This document shows positions 45,701-53,865 of a stretch of 64,000 nt of DNA, one piece after another. The translations under genes were made by a program, and so were the position numbers. This stretch comes from Aestuariivivens sediminis (GTDB taxonomy: Bacteria > Bacteroidota > Bacteroidia > Flavobacteriales > Flavobacteriaceae): positions 248,001 to 312,000 of the forward strand of contig NZ_JAKMCP010000002.1 in the NCBI RefSeq assembly GCF_022662105.1, given 5' to 3'. Within the stretch, counting starts at the first letter, position 1. Each line of letters opens with the position of its first letter. Under the pieces are notes generated by a model. The model did no database searches. It had not been told where the DNA came from and worked only from the letters and a program-made list of their open reading frames with translations.

Positions 45701-46956
45701 CCTTCATTGACACCAGTTACTAAAATTCCCGACTGTACGGTAGCTACATCTCTTACTGCATCGGTTAATTGGGATCCAGCTCCTCCAATATTTTTAGGAT
45801 CAAAATCGTTATTGGCATTATCCGGTACAGCACCTGGACCCACATTGACAAAGTTGGCCGGAGGCACATCCAAGCCTATGCGTTCACTCTCACCTAAATC
45901 CTGAAGCGCTACGATATTCCTGACATTATCGGTACGGTTACTCCTGTTGGTTATCCAGACTTCTGCTCTTGTAATTTGCAAGCCTTTGGTGTTTAAATAG
46001 GGATAGGTTTTTAAAGCTTCATCATAAGTGTCCCTAAAATAGTGTGCTAAAAAAAAGTGCCTGTTTTCGTCATAATCCCTTATAAACAATTCAAACTCCT
46101 CGAGTGTCCCCCCCCCTTGAGCCACAACCGAAGTAGATTGCGACTTCTGCTCTGAAAACACACCTGTTACCGTTGTTCTACCAAACTGTAATTGTGCTTT
46201 AACTCCAAATAAACTTTGTGCTCCCGTGATTAACGAACTGTTAAGAGGCATACTCACATTACCTATTTCAATTTTTTGAATTATATCGTCTTCGGTAGGG
46301 GTGTATTCCAGCTTGATAAGGTTTTGAAAGTCAAAAGTCGATTGCGTATCATAGTTGGCTGTTACCTGCAAACGTTCACCCACTTTTCCAAGAAGACTTA
46401 AACTGATACGTTGATCGAAATCAAAGGTAAAATTACTCCTGTTTCTCGGTGAAAAAACAGGGTTGTCCTGTTTAGAAAACAAGACCCCTAAATCCATCTC
46501 GACTGACCCTTGTGGAACTACTTCAATAGTATTGCCTCCAAATATGGTTTCAAAAAATCCTGAGTTTACATAAAACTCAGGTAAAAGGTTTTTTTGAGCA
46601 TCATCGGCACCTTCTTTTTTCCCATCGAAGGCATCTATTTTTTCTTTGTAATAATTTTTTAAATTTTCTTTTGCCACTAAGGCATAATACTCTTTTGGAG
46701 TTAAAATTACGGGGTAATTGATATTGAAATCGCCAATGGTTTCAGTATAAATATATCTATCTGTTAGGGCATCATACGTATATTTAGACTGAATGCTGTT
46801 AGGATCTGGTGTTTTAAGAGTTCCTAAATTAAATCCTGTTTGGGTTGAATCCTGAGCAGGTTCTTGAGCCCAAACAACTAGGTTAAATACACCAACAATT
46901 AATAGAACAAAATATTTATGTAAAGAATTATAAAATTTATGGTTGGTAGTGTTCAA
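39703..46956 (-). CDS. sprA: Type IX secretion system translocon protein SprA
   Basis: SprA (Sov in Porphyromonas) forms the giant 36-strand barrel through which folded proteins cross the outer membrane, and is needed for gliding. The 2,417-residue length is typical. It has a signal peptide (FVLLIVGVFNLVVWAQ), repeated SprA N-terminal domains, conserved LAPGAPKGTNLNGEATSYID and ends in a barrel strand (IRSGLTLRYNFGN). A nine-G tract (46108-46116, coding strand G) encodes Gly-Gly-Gly near residue 282. It lies 6 bp downstream of ruvA. Confidence 0.97.
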   Translation of the reverse strand: MNTTNHKFYNSLHKYFVLLIVGVFNLVVWAQEPAQDSTQTGFNLGTLKTPDPNSIQSKYTYDALTDRYIYTETIGDFNINYPVILTPKEYYALVAKENLKNYYKEKIDAFDGKKEGADDAQKNLLPEFYVNSGFFETIFGGNTIEVVPQGSVEMDLGVLFSKQDNPVFSPRNRSNFTFDFDQRISLSLLGKVGERLQVTANYDTQSTFDFQNLIKLEYTPTEDDIIQKIEIGNVSMPLNSSLITGAQSLFGVKAQLQFGRTTVTGVFSEQKSQSTSVVAQGGGTLEEFELFIRDYDENRHFFLAHYFRDTYDEALKTYPYLNTKGLQITRAEVWITNRSNRTDNVRNIVALQDLGESERIGLDVPPANFVNVGPGAVPDNANNDFDPKNIGGAGSQLTDAVRDVATVQSGILVTGVNEGFDYAKLENARKLIEGQEYILNRGLGYISLNQRLNNDEVLAVAFQFTLGGQVYQVGEFANDGVNATEVSSNSQGQVTSVVNSNLVLKMLKSSITNVNEPIWDLMMKNIYDTGAYNLSQDEFKLNIFYNEASPLNFISPINGTTFPIFDNLTPTNPNDDREIVETPLLRLFNLDKLNFNNDPQGSGDGFFDFVPGITVLPQNGKIIFTQVEPFGRYLFDILDDDGNPNNNETDYEQDIYTNPNQEKYVYDILYKSTKTAALDEVEKNKFKLKGRYKSAGGDGIPIGAFNVPRGSVVVTAGGRQLVEGIDYTVNYQLGRVQILDEALKASNTPINISTENNAVFGQQTRRFTGINVEHKFNDNFVLGGTLLNLNERPITQKANYGSEPINNTIFGFNGNYATQVPFLTRLANKLPNIDTDAESNFSVRGEFAYLAPGAPKGTNLNGEATSYIDDFEGSQNAIDLKSQQSWFLSSRPKGLGRTYTEGPEDENGVQNGFDRAMLNWYTIDPIFYSSQRPGDVNDDDVSDLFTSRVFIDELFPNRDIVPGQNSAIFTLDLTYYPQERGPYNFQSGSEDGILDNPANSWAGITRQLTSTDLEQANVEYIEFWLQDPFQENPTNPGGTLVFNLGNISEDILKDGRKLYENGLPKNGDVGLLLPTDYGTVVPQNQSLIYAFDTTGQERDNQDVGYDGYDDGEEIQEFGSVFGDDPANDNYTYFLNASGDIFERYKRYNGVEGNTPDTFSQTDRGANTQPDVEDINRDNTMNTIDSYFEYELELTRQNLPLDQNEFENLPVSNPLKTFLTDFKDRPRSLPNGDTKNVRWYQFRIPVGGSHVTAIGGITDLRSVRFARVYLKDFEQKTVFRFGTLDLVRSDWRRYRLALDKNDPTPDDPQTDFSVGIIGTIENEGRYERPPGIEPEELFNNNTVIEQNEQSLVVNVCNLEAQDSRAVFKNINIDMRQYKRMRMFMHAEEDEIGGLGDDELVGFIRMGNDLIENFYQIEIPLKVSESSSREGLWPEVNEVNLPIEVLGKIKAQGISDGSLTNQDPTFYDVVDGEPVPVPNDQYSDYVQGQHRIAIKGNPNFGDIRTLMVGVKNISGGNDVCAEVWFNELRLSDMDNEGGWASVVSMDANIADFATISATGRQSTSGFGSLEQGPSQRSLEDVQQYDVVTNVNIGQLLPKKWGVQLPFNYAQSEELITPKYDQFYKDLTLDSRIAAANTNEEKETIKRQSEDYTKRKSINFIGVRKIRTNEEAIPRFYDVENLTFNYSYNKLEHRDFEIENLVNKTVRVGANYAFNFNPIKVEPFKKNDSLFKSQYFKILKDFNFNLLPTSFTVNTDINRQFNKQKFREIDLGEGNIGIEELFRRNYTFDFQYTINYNITDALQLNFVAANNNIVRNYFKDNIINGEQDPNLDVWDGFFDVGDPNRQTQQLGITYQLPFNKIPTFSFLDATYQYSGDFQWQKGSDLYGELEIDGQTYDLGNTIQNANTHNINSSLNMDRLYNYLGLVKKPVKGVRTRTTRPGPPGANQNNNPPKAKNNTGTKLLNAGVDILTSIKRIQVNYSENNGTFLPGYLRTPGFIGTLKPTFGYTFGSQRDIRYLAARNGWLTVFPEFNQQYTETNTKTLDISANLEPFQDLKIDIVANRTYYENYNENYRVNTIGGELEYESLTPNTFGNFNISTILIKTAFSKSDETSSDAFDDFRANRLIIARRLAQQNGADINDVDADGFPLGFSKNSQAVLLPAFLAAYSGQDASKIETTALRDIPIPNWDLKYSGFMKFNWFKKHFRRFSITHGYRSNYTINQFQSNLDYTAPDFSLDYASQAPETKNQSGDYKNKTLYSNINLTEMFSPLIRVDFETKSAIKILAEVKKDRLLSLSFDNNLMTEIQGSEYVLGLGYRIKDVRIRSQLAGPRKRIVSDLNMKADISIRDNKTIIRYLDLENNQVTSGQTIWGLKYSADYAFSKNLTGIFYFDYAFSEYAISTAFPQTTIRSGLTLRYNFGN

Positions 46957-46962
46957 AATCTC

Positions 46963-47544
46963 TTATAAATTTTTTAATGCCTCTTTTATTATAGTTTCGA
47001 CATTTGCATCAGGTTGATTTTTCACGATTTTATCTACGACGCGTTCAGCTTGTTTTTTAGCAAAACCAAGTACTTCTAATGCAGATAACGCTTCATTTTT
47101 ATTGGTATTGTCTTGAGATACTGAAACTTCATCAATATCGTAAATCTTCAATATTTTATCTTTTAAATCCAGGATCACACGTTGTGCCGTCTTTGCCCCA
47201 ATACCTTTAATGGATTGTATCAATACCACATCGTTGACCGCTATAGCTTCCCTAACCTGTTTCGGTGTTAACGAAGACAACATCGTACGAGCTATATTGG
47301 GACCTATCCCACTTACAGAAATTAACAGCCTAAATATCTCGCGTTCTGCTAAAGTTGAAAAACCAAAAAGTGTATGCGCATCTTCCTTTACTTGCAAATG
47401 TGTAAAAAGTCTTAAATGATCTTTGTCTGGAATTTGCGAATAGGTATGCAGTGAGATGTTTAACATATATCCCACACCGTTACAGTCTATAACCACATGT
47501 GTTGGATTTTTCTCAGTAAGTTTTCCTTGAATATGTGTTATCAT
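46963..47544 (-). CDS. ruvA: Holliday junction branch migration protein RuvA
   Basis: RuvA binds four-way junctions and loads the RuvB motor. The 193-residue protein has the OB domain (MITHIQGKLTEKNPTHVVID), helix-hairpin-helix motifs (SVSGIGPNIARTMLS and SIKGIGAKTAQRVILDLKDK) and the small domain III (EALSALEVLGFAKKQAERVV). ruvB is not adjacent. Start and length are typical. Confidence 0.97.
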   Translation of the reverse strand: MITHIQGKLTEKNPTHVVIDCNGVGYMLNISLHTYSQIPDKDHLRLFTHLQVKEDAHTLFGFSTLAEREIFRLLISVSGIGPNIARTMLSSLTPKQVREAIAVNDVVLIQSIKGIGAKTAQRVILDLKDKILKIYDIDEVSVSQDNTNKNEALSALEVLGFAKKQAERVVDKIVKNQPDANVETIIKEALKNL

Positions 47545-47594
47545 TAAAACCCCTCGTTAACCCATCAAATGTAATAAAATTATTAACATTAAAA

Positions 47595-49895
47595 CTATTT
47601 TGTCTGTTGGTTTTCTTGTTCCCACTTTTCTTTATACTGAGCATCAATAACAGCTATGGCCGTCATATTTACAATTTCATCTACGCTTGCTCCAAGTTGA
47701 AGGATATGTACCGGTTTTCGCATTCCCATCATGATAGGGCCAATGGAATCCGCTTCATTTAATTCCTTTAATAATTTATAGGTTATATTGGCTGAATCTA
47801 AACTGGGAAATATCAGGGCATTGACCTTTTTACCGACCAATTTTGAAAATGGGAATTTTTCTCGTAGCATTTGGTCATTTAAGGCAAAATCCGTTTGCAG
47901 TTCGCCATCGACATCCAAATCGGGATAATGGCGATGTAAATAGGATACAGCATCTCTTACTTTTGTGGCTTTTTCATGATCTGATGATCCAAAATTGGCA
48001 TAGGAAATCATGGCCATCACAGGATTCATCCCAAACATTTTAATGACCTGTGAAGTCATTAGGGCAATTTTGGTTAAATCCTTTGCTGTAGGGTCAATAT
48101 TTATTGAGGTATCACTCAAAAACAATGGTCCTCTTTTAGTCATCATAACATTCGTGGTGGCAATCCTGGTTGCTCCATGAGCCCTTCCAATAAGCTCCAT
48201 CATTGGTTTTACTACCGATGGATAGCTTCGTGAATATCCTGAAATTAAGGCATCTGCATCCCCTGCATTTACCATCATGGCCGCAAAATAATTCCGTTCC
48301 CTCATTAACCTTTGAGCCGAATAATAGGTCACCCCTCTCCGTTTTCGTTGTTCCCAATACACCTTGGCATACCTATCTTTTCTGGGGTTTTCTTCTTCCG
48401 TCTTGGGATCAATAATAGGAACATCATTAGCATCAAACTCAATTTCTTTCATTAAAGCTTCAATAGTTTCCTTACGCCCAAGCAAAATGGGGCGGGCTAT
48501 ACCATCTTCATATACTATTTGTGCCGCTTTAAGAACATTTAACTGATCTGCTTCTGCAAAGACCACTCTTTTGGGTGCCAATTTTGCTCTGTTTAACAGT
48601 AGCCTCACTAACTTATTATCAGATCCTAAACGCTCGAGCAAAGCATCTTTATATTTTTCCCAGTCGGTAATGGTTTTTTTAGCCACACCACTTTCTATAG
48701 CTGCTTTCGCGACAGCTGGAGGTACCTCGGCAATTAATCTGGGATCAAAGGGTTTCGGTATAATATAATCACGACCAAAAGTGAGTCGGGTTTCACCATA
48801 GGCTATGTTAACTTGTTCAGGAACAGGTTCTTTTGCTAATTTTGCCAAAGCTTTTACAGCAGCCATTTTCATAGCTTCATTAATCTTTGTCGCCCTGACA
48901 TCCAGAGCTCCCCTAAAAATAAAAGGAAACCCCAGAACATTGTTTACCTGGTTAGGGTGGTCACTACGACCAGTGGCCATAATAATGTCCTTTCGTGTCT
49001 CGATAGCCGTCTTGTACTTTATTTCCGGATCGGGATTTGCCATGGCAAAAACAATGGGGTTTTTTGCCATTGAAAGCAGCATTTCGGGGGATACTATGTT
49101 TGCCATAGAAAGCCCAATAAACACATCGGCGCCTTTCATGGCCTCTTCCAGGGTGTCAATTTTTCTTTGGGTCGCAAATTCCGCCTTTTCACTTGAAAGG
49201 TTCTCCCTGTCATCTCTAATAACTCCCTTGCTATCTAGCATTACCATGTTTTCCCGTTTCGCTCCACAGGATTGGTACAGCCTGGAACAGGAGATGGCAG
49301 CTGCCCCAGCACCACTAATAACAATTTTTACTTTTTCCAATTTTTTATTTGCAAGCTCTACGGCATTCAACAAGGCCGCAGCTGAAATGATGGCTGTCCC
49401 GTGTTGGTCGTCATGCATGACCGGAATATCGAGCTCCTCCTTAAGGCGTCTCTCTATTTCAAAAGCTTCAGGAGCCTTAATGTCCTCCAGGTTAATCCCA
49501 CCAAAAGTTGGTGCTATATTTTTAACAGTTTGAATAAATTCATCAATATTTTCGGTAGAAACTTCAATATCAAAAACATCGATATCGGCAAATATTTTAA
49601 ATAATAATCCCTTGCCCTCCATCACTGGTTTTGAAGCTTCTGGACCTATGTTTCCTAAGCCTAATACCGCCGTTCCATTTGAAATAACAGCAACTAAATT
49701 GCCTTTGGCGGTATACTTATAGACCTTGTCTTTGTCTTTCTCTATTTCCAGACACGGTTCTGCAACACCCGGCGAATAAGCAAGAGATAAGTCCCTTTGG
49801 CTCGCATATTTTTTTGTAGGAACTACTTTAATTTTTCCAGGCGTAGGCTTGGCATGATATATAAGGGCTTCCCTTCTTTTACTTTCTTCGCTCAT
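47595..49895 (-). CDS. maeB: NADP-dependent malic enzyme with C-terminal phosphotransacetylase-like domain
   Basis: The 766-residue enzyme decarboxylates malate to pyruvate with NADP+. The N-terminal half has the malic domain ([24 protein letters not shown]) and the nucleotide-binding [12 protein letters not shown]. Residues from about 430 resemble phosphate acetyltransferase ([29 protein letters not shown]), thought to be regulatory rather than catalytic in MaeB. A -7 element (49926-49933) lies before the start. Confidence 0.96.
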   Translation of the reverse strand: MSEESKRREALIYHAKPTPGKIKVVPTKKYASQRDLSLAYSPGVAEPCLEIEKDKDKVYKYTAKGNLVAVISNGTAVLGLGNIGPEASKPVMEGKGLLFKIFADIDVFDIEVSTENIDEFIQTVKNIAPTFGGINLEDIKAPEAFEIERRLKEELDIPVMHDDQHGTAIISAAALLNAVELANKKLEKVKIVISGAGAAAISCSRLYQSCGAKRENMVMLDSKGVIRDDRENLSSEKAEFATQRKIDTLEEAMKGADVFIGLSMANIVSPEMLLSMAKNPIVFAMANPDPEIKYKTAIETRKDIIMATGRSDHPNQVNNVLGFPFIFRGALDVRATKINEAMKMAAVKALAKLAKEPVPEQVNIAYGETRLTFGRDYIIPKPFDPRLIAEVPPAVAKAAIESGVAKKTITDWEKYKDALLERLGSDNKLVRLLLNRAKLAPKRVVFAEADQLNVLKAAQIVYEDGIARPILLGRKETIEALMKEIEFDANDVPIIDPKTEEENPRKDRYAKVYWEQRKRRGVTYYSAQRLMRERNYFAAMMVNAGDADALISGYSRSYPSVVKPMMELIGRAHGATRIATTNVMMTKRGPLFLSDTSINIDPTAKDLTKIALMTSQVIKMFGMNPVMAMISYANFGSSDHEKATKVRDAVSYLHRHYPDLDVDGELQTDFALNDQMLREKFPFSKLVGKKVNALIFPSLDSANITYKLLKELNEADSIGPIMMGMRKPVHILQLGASVDEIVNMTAIAVIDAQYKEKWEQENQQTK

Positions 49896-49925
49896 ATTAA
49901 GAATTAATTAATATTATGGAACTAA

Positions 49926-49933
49926 CAAAGATA
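49926..49933 (-). promoter_or_regulatory. Candidate -7 element of maeB
   Basis: TATCTTTG on the minus strand exactly fits TAnnTTTG, 30 bases before the maeB start. No TTTG is placed at the usual -33 distance. Confidence 0.4.
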
Positions 49934-50111
49934 AGAATCCAAATCTTGTAAGTGCTATTCTTTTAAAAAATTGATTTTTTGAAACTGGATTAAACTGGTC
50001 CTTAGTAATAGGTATTTAGTTTAAAAAACTAGCATCTTATCATAATAACCCTCTACAAAAAGGACCATATCTGCAACGGAATTGATGTGTTTCTGTAAAA
50101 TTTTTAAATGA

Positions 50112-50996
50112 TTAGTAGGGGTTCATAAAAGATTCTACTTCGTTTCGTGAAATTTTAGGATTTGCGCCTTCAGATTGGGCGACCAGGGCCCCCACAGCAC
50201 AAGAAAAATCAAGCGCTTCTTGGGGCTTTACCCCATTTAAAAGCGCACTATTTAATGCTCCAAGAAATGAATCACCAGCTCCAACGGTATCCTTAACCTT
50301 AACCAGGTACCCGCAGTTATAATACATGGTGCCATTATACCATAAAACGGCACCGTGAGGCCCAAGGGTAACACATATTTGATTGGTATTCGTTTTGTCG
50401 GCCAGGTACCTTATGTTTTGTTCCAGTGAATTGTATTTTGAGCCCAAATAATGACTTACTTCATATAGTTCATCATCATTAAACTTTATAAAATCTGCCT
50501 GGTCCATGAGATATAATAAGACCTCTGGTGAATAATGTGGCGGTCTTAAGTTCAGGTCGAAAATTTTAAACTTTGCCATCTCCAACAGATCATAAAGTGT
50601 TTGTCGAGACGTATCACCTCTTGCAACTAAACTTCCAAACACAAAAGCATCTGCGCTTTGGACTTCTTTTTGGGCCAATGATGTTAGTTGAATTTTATCC
50701 CAAGCACGTGGGTAGCTAATGTCGTAAGAGGCAGACCCTTTATCATTAAGGATTACTTGCACTTCACCTGTTTTAAGGCGGTCGTTTACCTGAATACACC
50801 CCGTATTTATGCCCTGTCCTTTTAAGTAATCCAAAATCTGCGTTCCCAGATTATCTTTTCCAATAGCACTAATCATGGTCACATGATTACCCAAAGATTT
50901 AAATCGGTTTGCAACATTTAAAGGGGCTCCTCCAATTTTTTTATGTGATGGAAATACATCAAATAAAACTTCTCCAAAGCATACTACGTTTATCAT
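50112..50996 (-). CDS. PfkB-family carbohydrate kinase, probable fructokinase
   Basis: About 294 residues. The frame is open to 51143, but the family start is at ATG 50996 (MINVVCFGEVLFDVFP). GGAPLNVANRFKSLG and the C-terminal signature DTVGAGDSFLGAL (catalytic Asp) place it among ribokinase-fold sugar kinases; FDVFP and the context of a sucrose-phosphorylase-like gene point to fructose as substrate. It is the last gene of the putative sugar operon, 59 bp after the phosphorylase stop. Confidence 0.88.
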   Translation of the reverse strand: MINVVCFGEVLFDVFPSHKKIGGAPLNVANRFKSLGNHVTMISAIGKDNLGTQILDYLKGQGINTGCIQVNDRLKTGEVQVILNDKGSASYDISYPRAWDKIQLTSLAQKEVQSADAFVFGSLVARGDTSRQTLYDLLEMAKFKIFDLNLRPPHYSPEVLLYLMDQADFIKFNDDELYEVSHYLGSKYNSLEQNIRYLADKTNTNQICVTLGPHGAVLWYNGTMYYNCGYLVKVKDTVGAGDSFLGALNSALLNGVKPQEALDFSCAVGALVAQSEGANPKISRNEVESFMNPY

Positions 50997-51055
50997 GGTA
51001 TAAAGGTATAACAAACTCAAATAATACCAAACATGATTAAAAATGAGGAGCAGTT

Positions 51056-52792
51056 TTAAAAGGACATCGTTTTCATTAATCCCGACTCCTTGTAATTTAT
51101 GGTAAAGCTGAAGTTGTTTAAGTTCGCTTTTAACTGTGCACATTCCTCATTAAAGATCCATGTTAAATCCAATTCATCTTCTGGGGTATGTCCAATTGAA
51201 ATCGATCCATTGAAGGCTTTGGAGGTATTTCTTAGTCTCATGATTTTAAGCTGATTCTGTACAATATCCTTCTTAATACCTTGCTTTATTTCGTCTAAGG
51301 TGAGATTGGATCTATTTATTTCCTTATGGCCACCACTCCCCGCTTTATCTGCCGCTTCATAATCATTCTTTCCCGCAAATAAATCCAAATACCAAATTTG
51401 GGGGATCCCTGGAATGAATAATTGGATGGCTCTGGCCAATAATAATTTTTTGTCATCTTCTCCCAAAGCACTAAAAAACGTGGCATTTACTTGATAATAA
51501 GATAATTTTTTTCCTGATGCGCTATAGAGATTTTTAACGCGTCCACCGCGCTCCAAAATAACCTTCATTACATGTTCTATCTCTTCTTCACTTAACAACC
51601 CCTTATTATAATGGCCATTTACTTCTTTTCCTTTAAGATCTAAAACCGGGATACCATCATGGCAGCCCAGCATATTAACCGTTTTATATGCCTTGGTTAC
51701 CAGTTCTTTAACCCAATTTAAAAGGGATTTATTAGAAGCCGTTTCCAGGGTATGAATCATTAACCCCGGCAAAAAAAAGTCATATATTCGGTAACCCTTA
51801 TCCGCAACCTCATCATGCAGATGAAGTCCATATTCGGCATGGATTTCCGGCAATACAATTAAATCATTGTCATGGGCTATTTTTCTAATGCGTTCCAAAT
51901 ACTCCCAGGTTCCCGGTTTATTAAAAAAATTAGATTGACCAATTTCTTTATGGAGATATGCAAAGGCATCAAGACGGAGTATCTTACACCCAAAACCTTT
52001 TAATTTTGCGAGGGTCTCTTCATAAAACGCCCAAACCATTGGGGACTTTGCATTCACGTCCATTTGGCCCAAATAGCTTCGATGCTCATGCACTATGGAC
52101 AGGACTTCGTTTTTATAAGATTCGAGGTCATTCAATTGGACTGAATTCAAATCTCTGCCACTATCAATTGCCGAATTAATTATATCGCAAATCAATTCGG
52201 CCTTATCTAAAGTTAATCCCTCAACTTTGTCTAAATCATTGATAGTAATTTTATGGTATTTTATTTCTTGATAGAAGGTATTCCAATAAGGCTGCTCTGT
52301 ACCATCAGGAAACGGAACTTTCAATATGGGCAGTCCCGATTTTCTCATGAATAATTTATTGAGGTACTCGGCTTTGGGGATGATTATTCCATTTTCATCA
52401 TATTCACCATAACCTTCCCAAAAGGTATTCCAATTAATAAAGAAGTGCTTATACTTGGACTGCTCCCCTAGTTTTAATAAATCTTGAAACTGAGGAGAGG
52501 CTACAGATAAATGATTTAATACAATATCGAATTTTAATTTAATATCCAGTGCATTGAGCGCTTCCAAATTCTCGATAGAAACCAAATCTTCATTGATATT
52601 ATAATCAATTATTGAAAATCCTCTGTCTAAATCACTATTAAAAAAGGTCGGTAAGATATAGAAAAAGGAAAATACATCTTTAAATTCGGCCATTTCAAGC
52701 ATGGTTATAGTATCTTCCAATTTTTCTCCAATACTATCGGGATATGCATTAAGCATAACACCATTTGAAATCCTACTTGTAACCTGATCCAT
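51056..52792 (-). CDS. GH13_18 enzyme, sucrose phosphorylase-like
   Basis: The 578-residue, signal-less protein matches sucrose phosphorylases: start GVMLNAYPDSIGEKLEDT, FDIVLNHLSV, nucleophile Asp in KILRLDAFAY, acid/base Glu in VLPEIHAEYG and the transition-state Asp in GCHDGIPVLDLKG. This subfamily cleaves sucrose (or glucosylglycerate and related compounds) with phosphate to give glucose 1-phosphate. It is longer than the approximately 500-residue bifidobacterial enzyme. Flanking sugar kinases would phosphorylate the released fructose, supporting sucrose as substrate. Confidence 0.82.
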   Translation of the reverse strand: MDQVTSRISNGVMLNAYPDSIGEKLEDTITMLEMAEFKDVFSFFYILPTFFNSDLDRGFSIIDYNINEDLVSIENLEALNALDIKLKFDIVLNHLSVASPQFQDLLKLGEQSKYKHFFINWNTFWEGYGEYDENGIIIPKAEYLNKLFMRKSGLPILKVPFPDGTEQPYWNTFYQEIKYHKITINDLDKVEGLTLDKAELICDIINSAIDSGRDLNSVQLNDLESYKNEVLSIVHEHRSYLGQMDVNAKSPMVWAFYEETLAKLKGFGCKILRLDAFAYLHKEIGQSNFFNKPGTWEYLERIRKIAHDNDLIVLPEIHAEYGLHLHDEVADKGYRIYDFFLPGLMIHTLETASNKSLLNWVKELVTKAYKTVNMLGCHDGIPVLDLKGKEVNGHYNKGLLSEEEIEHVMKVILERGGRVKNLYSASGKKLSYYQVNATFFSALGEDDKKLLLARAIQLFIPGIPQIWYLDLFAGKNDYEAADKAGSGGHKEINRSNLTLDEIKQGIKKDIVQNQLKIMRLRNTSKAFNGSISIGHTPEDELDLTWIFNEECAQLKANLNNFSFTINYKESGLMKTMSF

Positions 52793-52810
52793 GATTATGT
52801 TATGAAATTT

Positions 52811-53728
52811 CTATAATAGTTCGGATAAGACATCGATATTATCTGGAAGTCTTCCAACATTTTGGAGCTTCAACGCGGCAAGTTTTAAGGCAACTTCCAG
52901 GCAATCTTCAATTGGTTTTTCTTTTATGTAGGCATATAAAAATCCAGACCAAAACGCATCTCCAGCTCCTGTTGCATCCATGACGTTTTCAATTTTTATG
53001 GCCGGCAATTGAATAATTTCCTTTCCTTTCTGTGACAATTTAACGCCACTGCTTCCTAGTGTCAGGCATATGGTTTCAACCCCATTTCCATGAAAAAAAT
53101 CAAAAATATCCTCATGGGGTAGTTTTTTCTCAAAAAAACGAAGCATATCGTCCTCACTAATTTTAATCAAAGGATCATACTGGCAATAGGCTTTTACTAT
53201 ATCTACAGCATCTTCCTGGCTTTTCCATAGCTTTTTAGCATAGTTTACGTCCAAGCTTAATTTACAGCCCAACTCAAAAGCCTCTTTAGCTTTTTTTAAT
53301 ATAGTGGATTGGGCCGGTTCCTTACTTAAGGCAAAACAAGTGGTATGAAAAATTTTGGTTTTCTTAAGTAATTCTGTCGTTATCTGATCTTCATAAATAC
53401 AACAATCTGCTTTACGAAACGGTATAAAATCGGGAGTTCCATCAGTTCGAGACACAAAGATCACACTCGTTGGCTTATCGATAATTTTTTTAATATAATC
53501 CGTATTGACACCAACCTGGGACAGCCGATGAAAGACATATTCTCCAAATCCATCGTCTCCCACGGTAGCCACTAATACTGGCTTCAATCCTAATCTGGCC
53601 ATGTTCATGGCAACATTTGCCGGTGAACCTCCCAAATATCTGTGATAATCCCGTGTATTGTTTATTTGAACACCTTGTTGATGTCCAATAAAGTCTATTA
53701 AAACTTCTCCAACACTTATTATGTCAAT
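52811..53728 (-). CDS. PfkB-family carbohydrate kinase with apparent ATT start
   Basis: About 305 residues if read from ATT at 53726-53728. The family N-terminus (DIISVGEVLIDFIGHQQG, then LGGSPANVAMNMARLG) is intact, but no ATG, GTG or TTG lies between the upstream in-frame stop and the conserved start. The first ATG is at 53635, inside the conserved core, and would delete the first strand of the sugar site. ATGA-like GHQ and DATGAGDAFWSGF (catalytic Asp) mark a fructokinase-type enzyme. It precedes the phosphorylase by 18 bp. Confidence 0.82.
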   Translation of the reverse strand: MDIISVGEVLIDFIGHQQGVQINNTRDYHRYLGGSPANVAMNMARLGLKPVLVATVGDDGFGEYVFHRLSQVGVNTDYIKKIIDKPTSVIFVSRTDGTPDFIPFRKADCCIYEDQITTELLKKTKIFHTTCFALSKEPAQSTILKKAKEAFELGCKLSLDVNYAKKLWKSQEDAVDIVKAYCQYDPLIKISEDDMLRFFEKKLPHEDIFDFFHGNGVETICLTLGSSGVKLSQKGKEIIQLPAIKIENVMDATGAGDAFWSGFLYAYIKEKPIEDCLEVALKLAALKLQNVGRLPDNIDVLSELL

Positions 53729-53842
53729 AGTATTTATAATAACAAATTAATTTTTTAAGGAAATCAATGTGATCTTAAGCTAATTTACAATTCCAATCTC
53801 TTCTTTTTCCTTTTTTTTATTAAAAACCATTTTTTAAATATC

Positions 53843-53856
53843 CGAAATCGATTTCG
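53843..53856. promoter_or_regulatory. LacI-family-type operator palindrome
   Basis: CGAAATCGATTTCG is a perfect 14-bp palindrome with a central CG, the hallmark of LacI-family operators. It lies between the GH13 gene and the first kinase of the phosphorylase group, about 115 bp before the kinase start. No regulator gene is in the window, so the binding protein is inferred. Confidence 0.5.
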
Positions 53857-53865
53857 AGCTATTTA

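Noticed and set aside
48805-49533. 242-codon open frame on the plus strand
   Set aside because: It is antisense to maeB, whose identity is certain; no recognisable domain.
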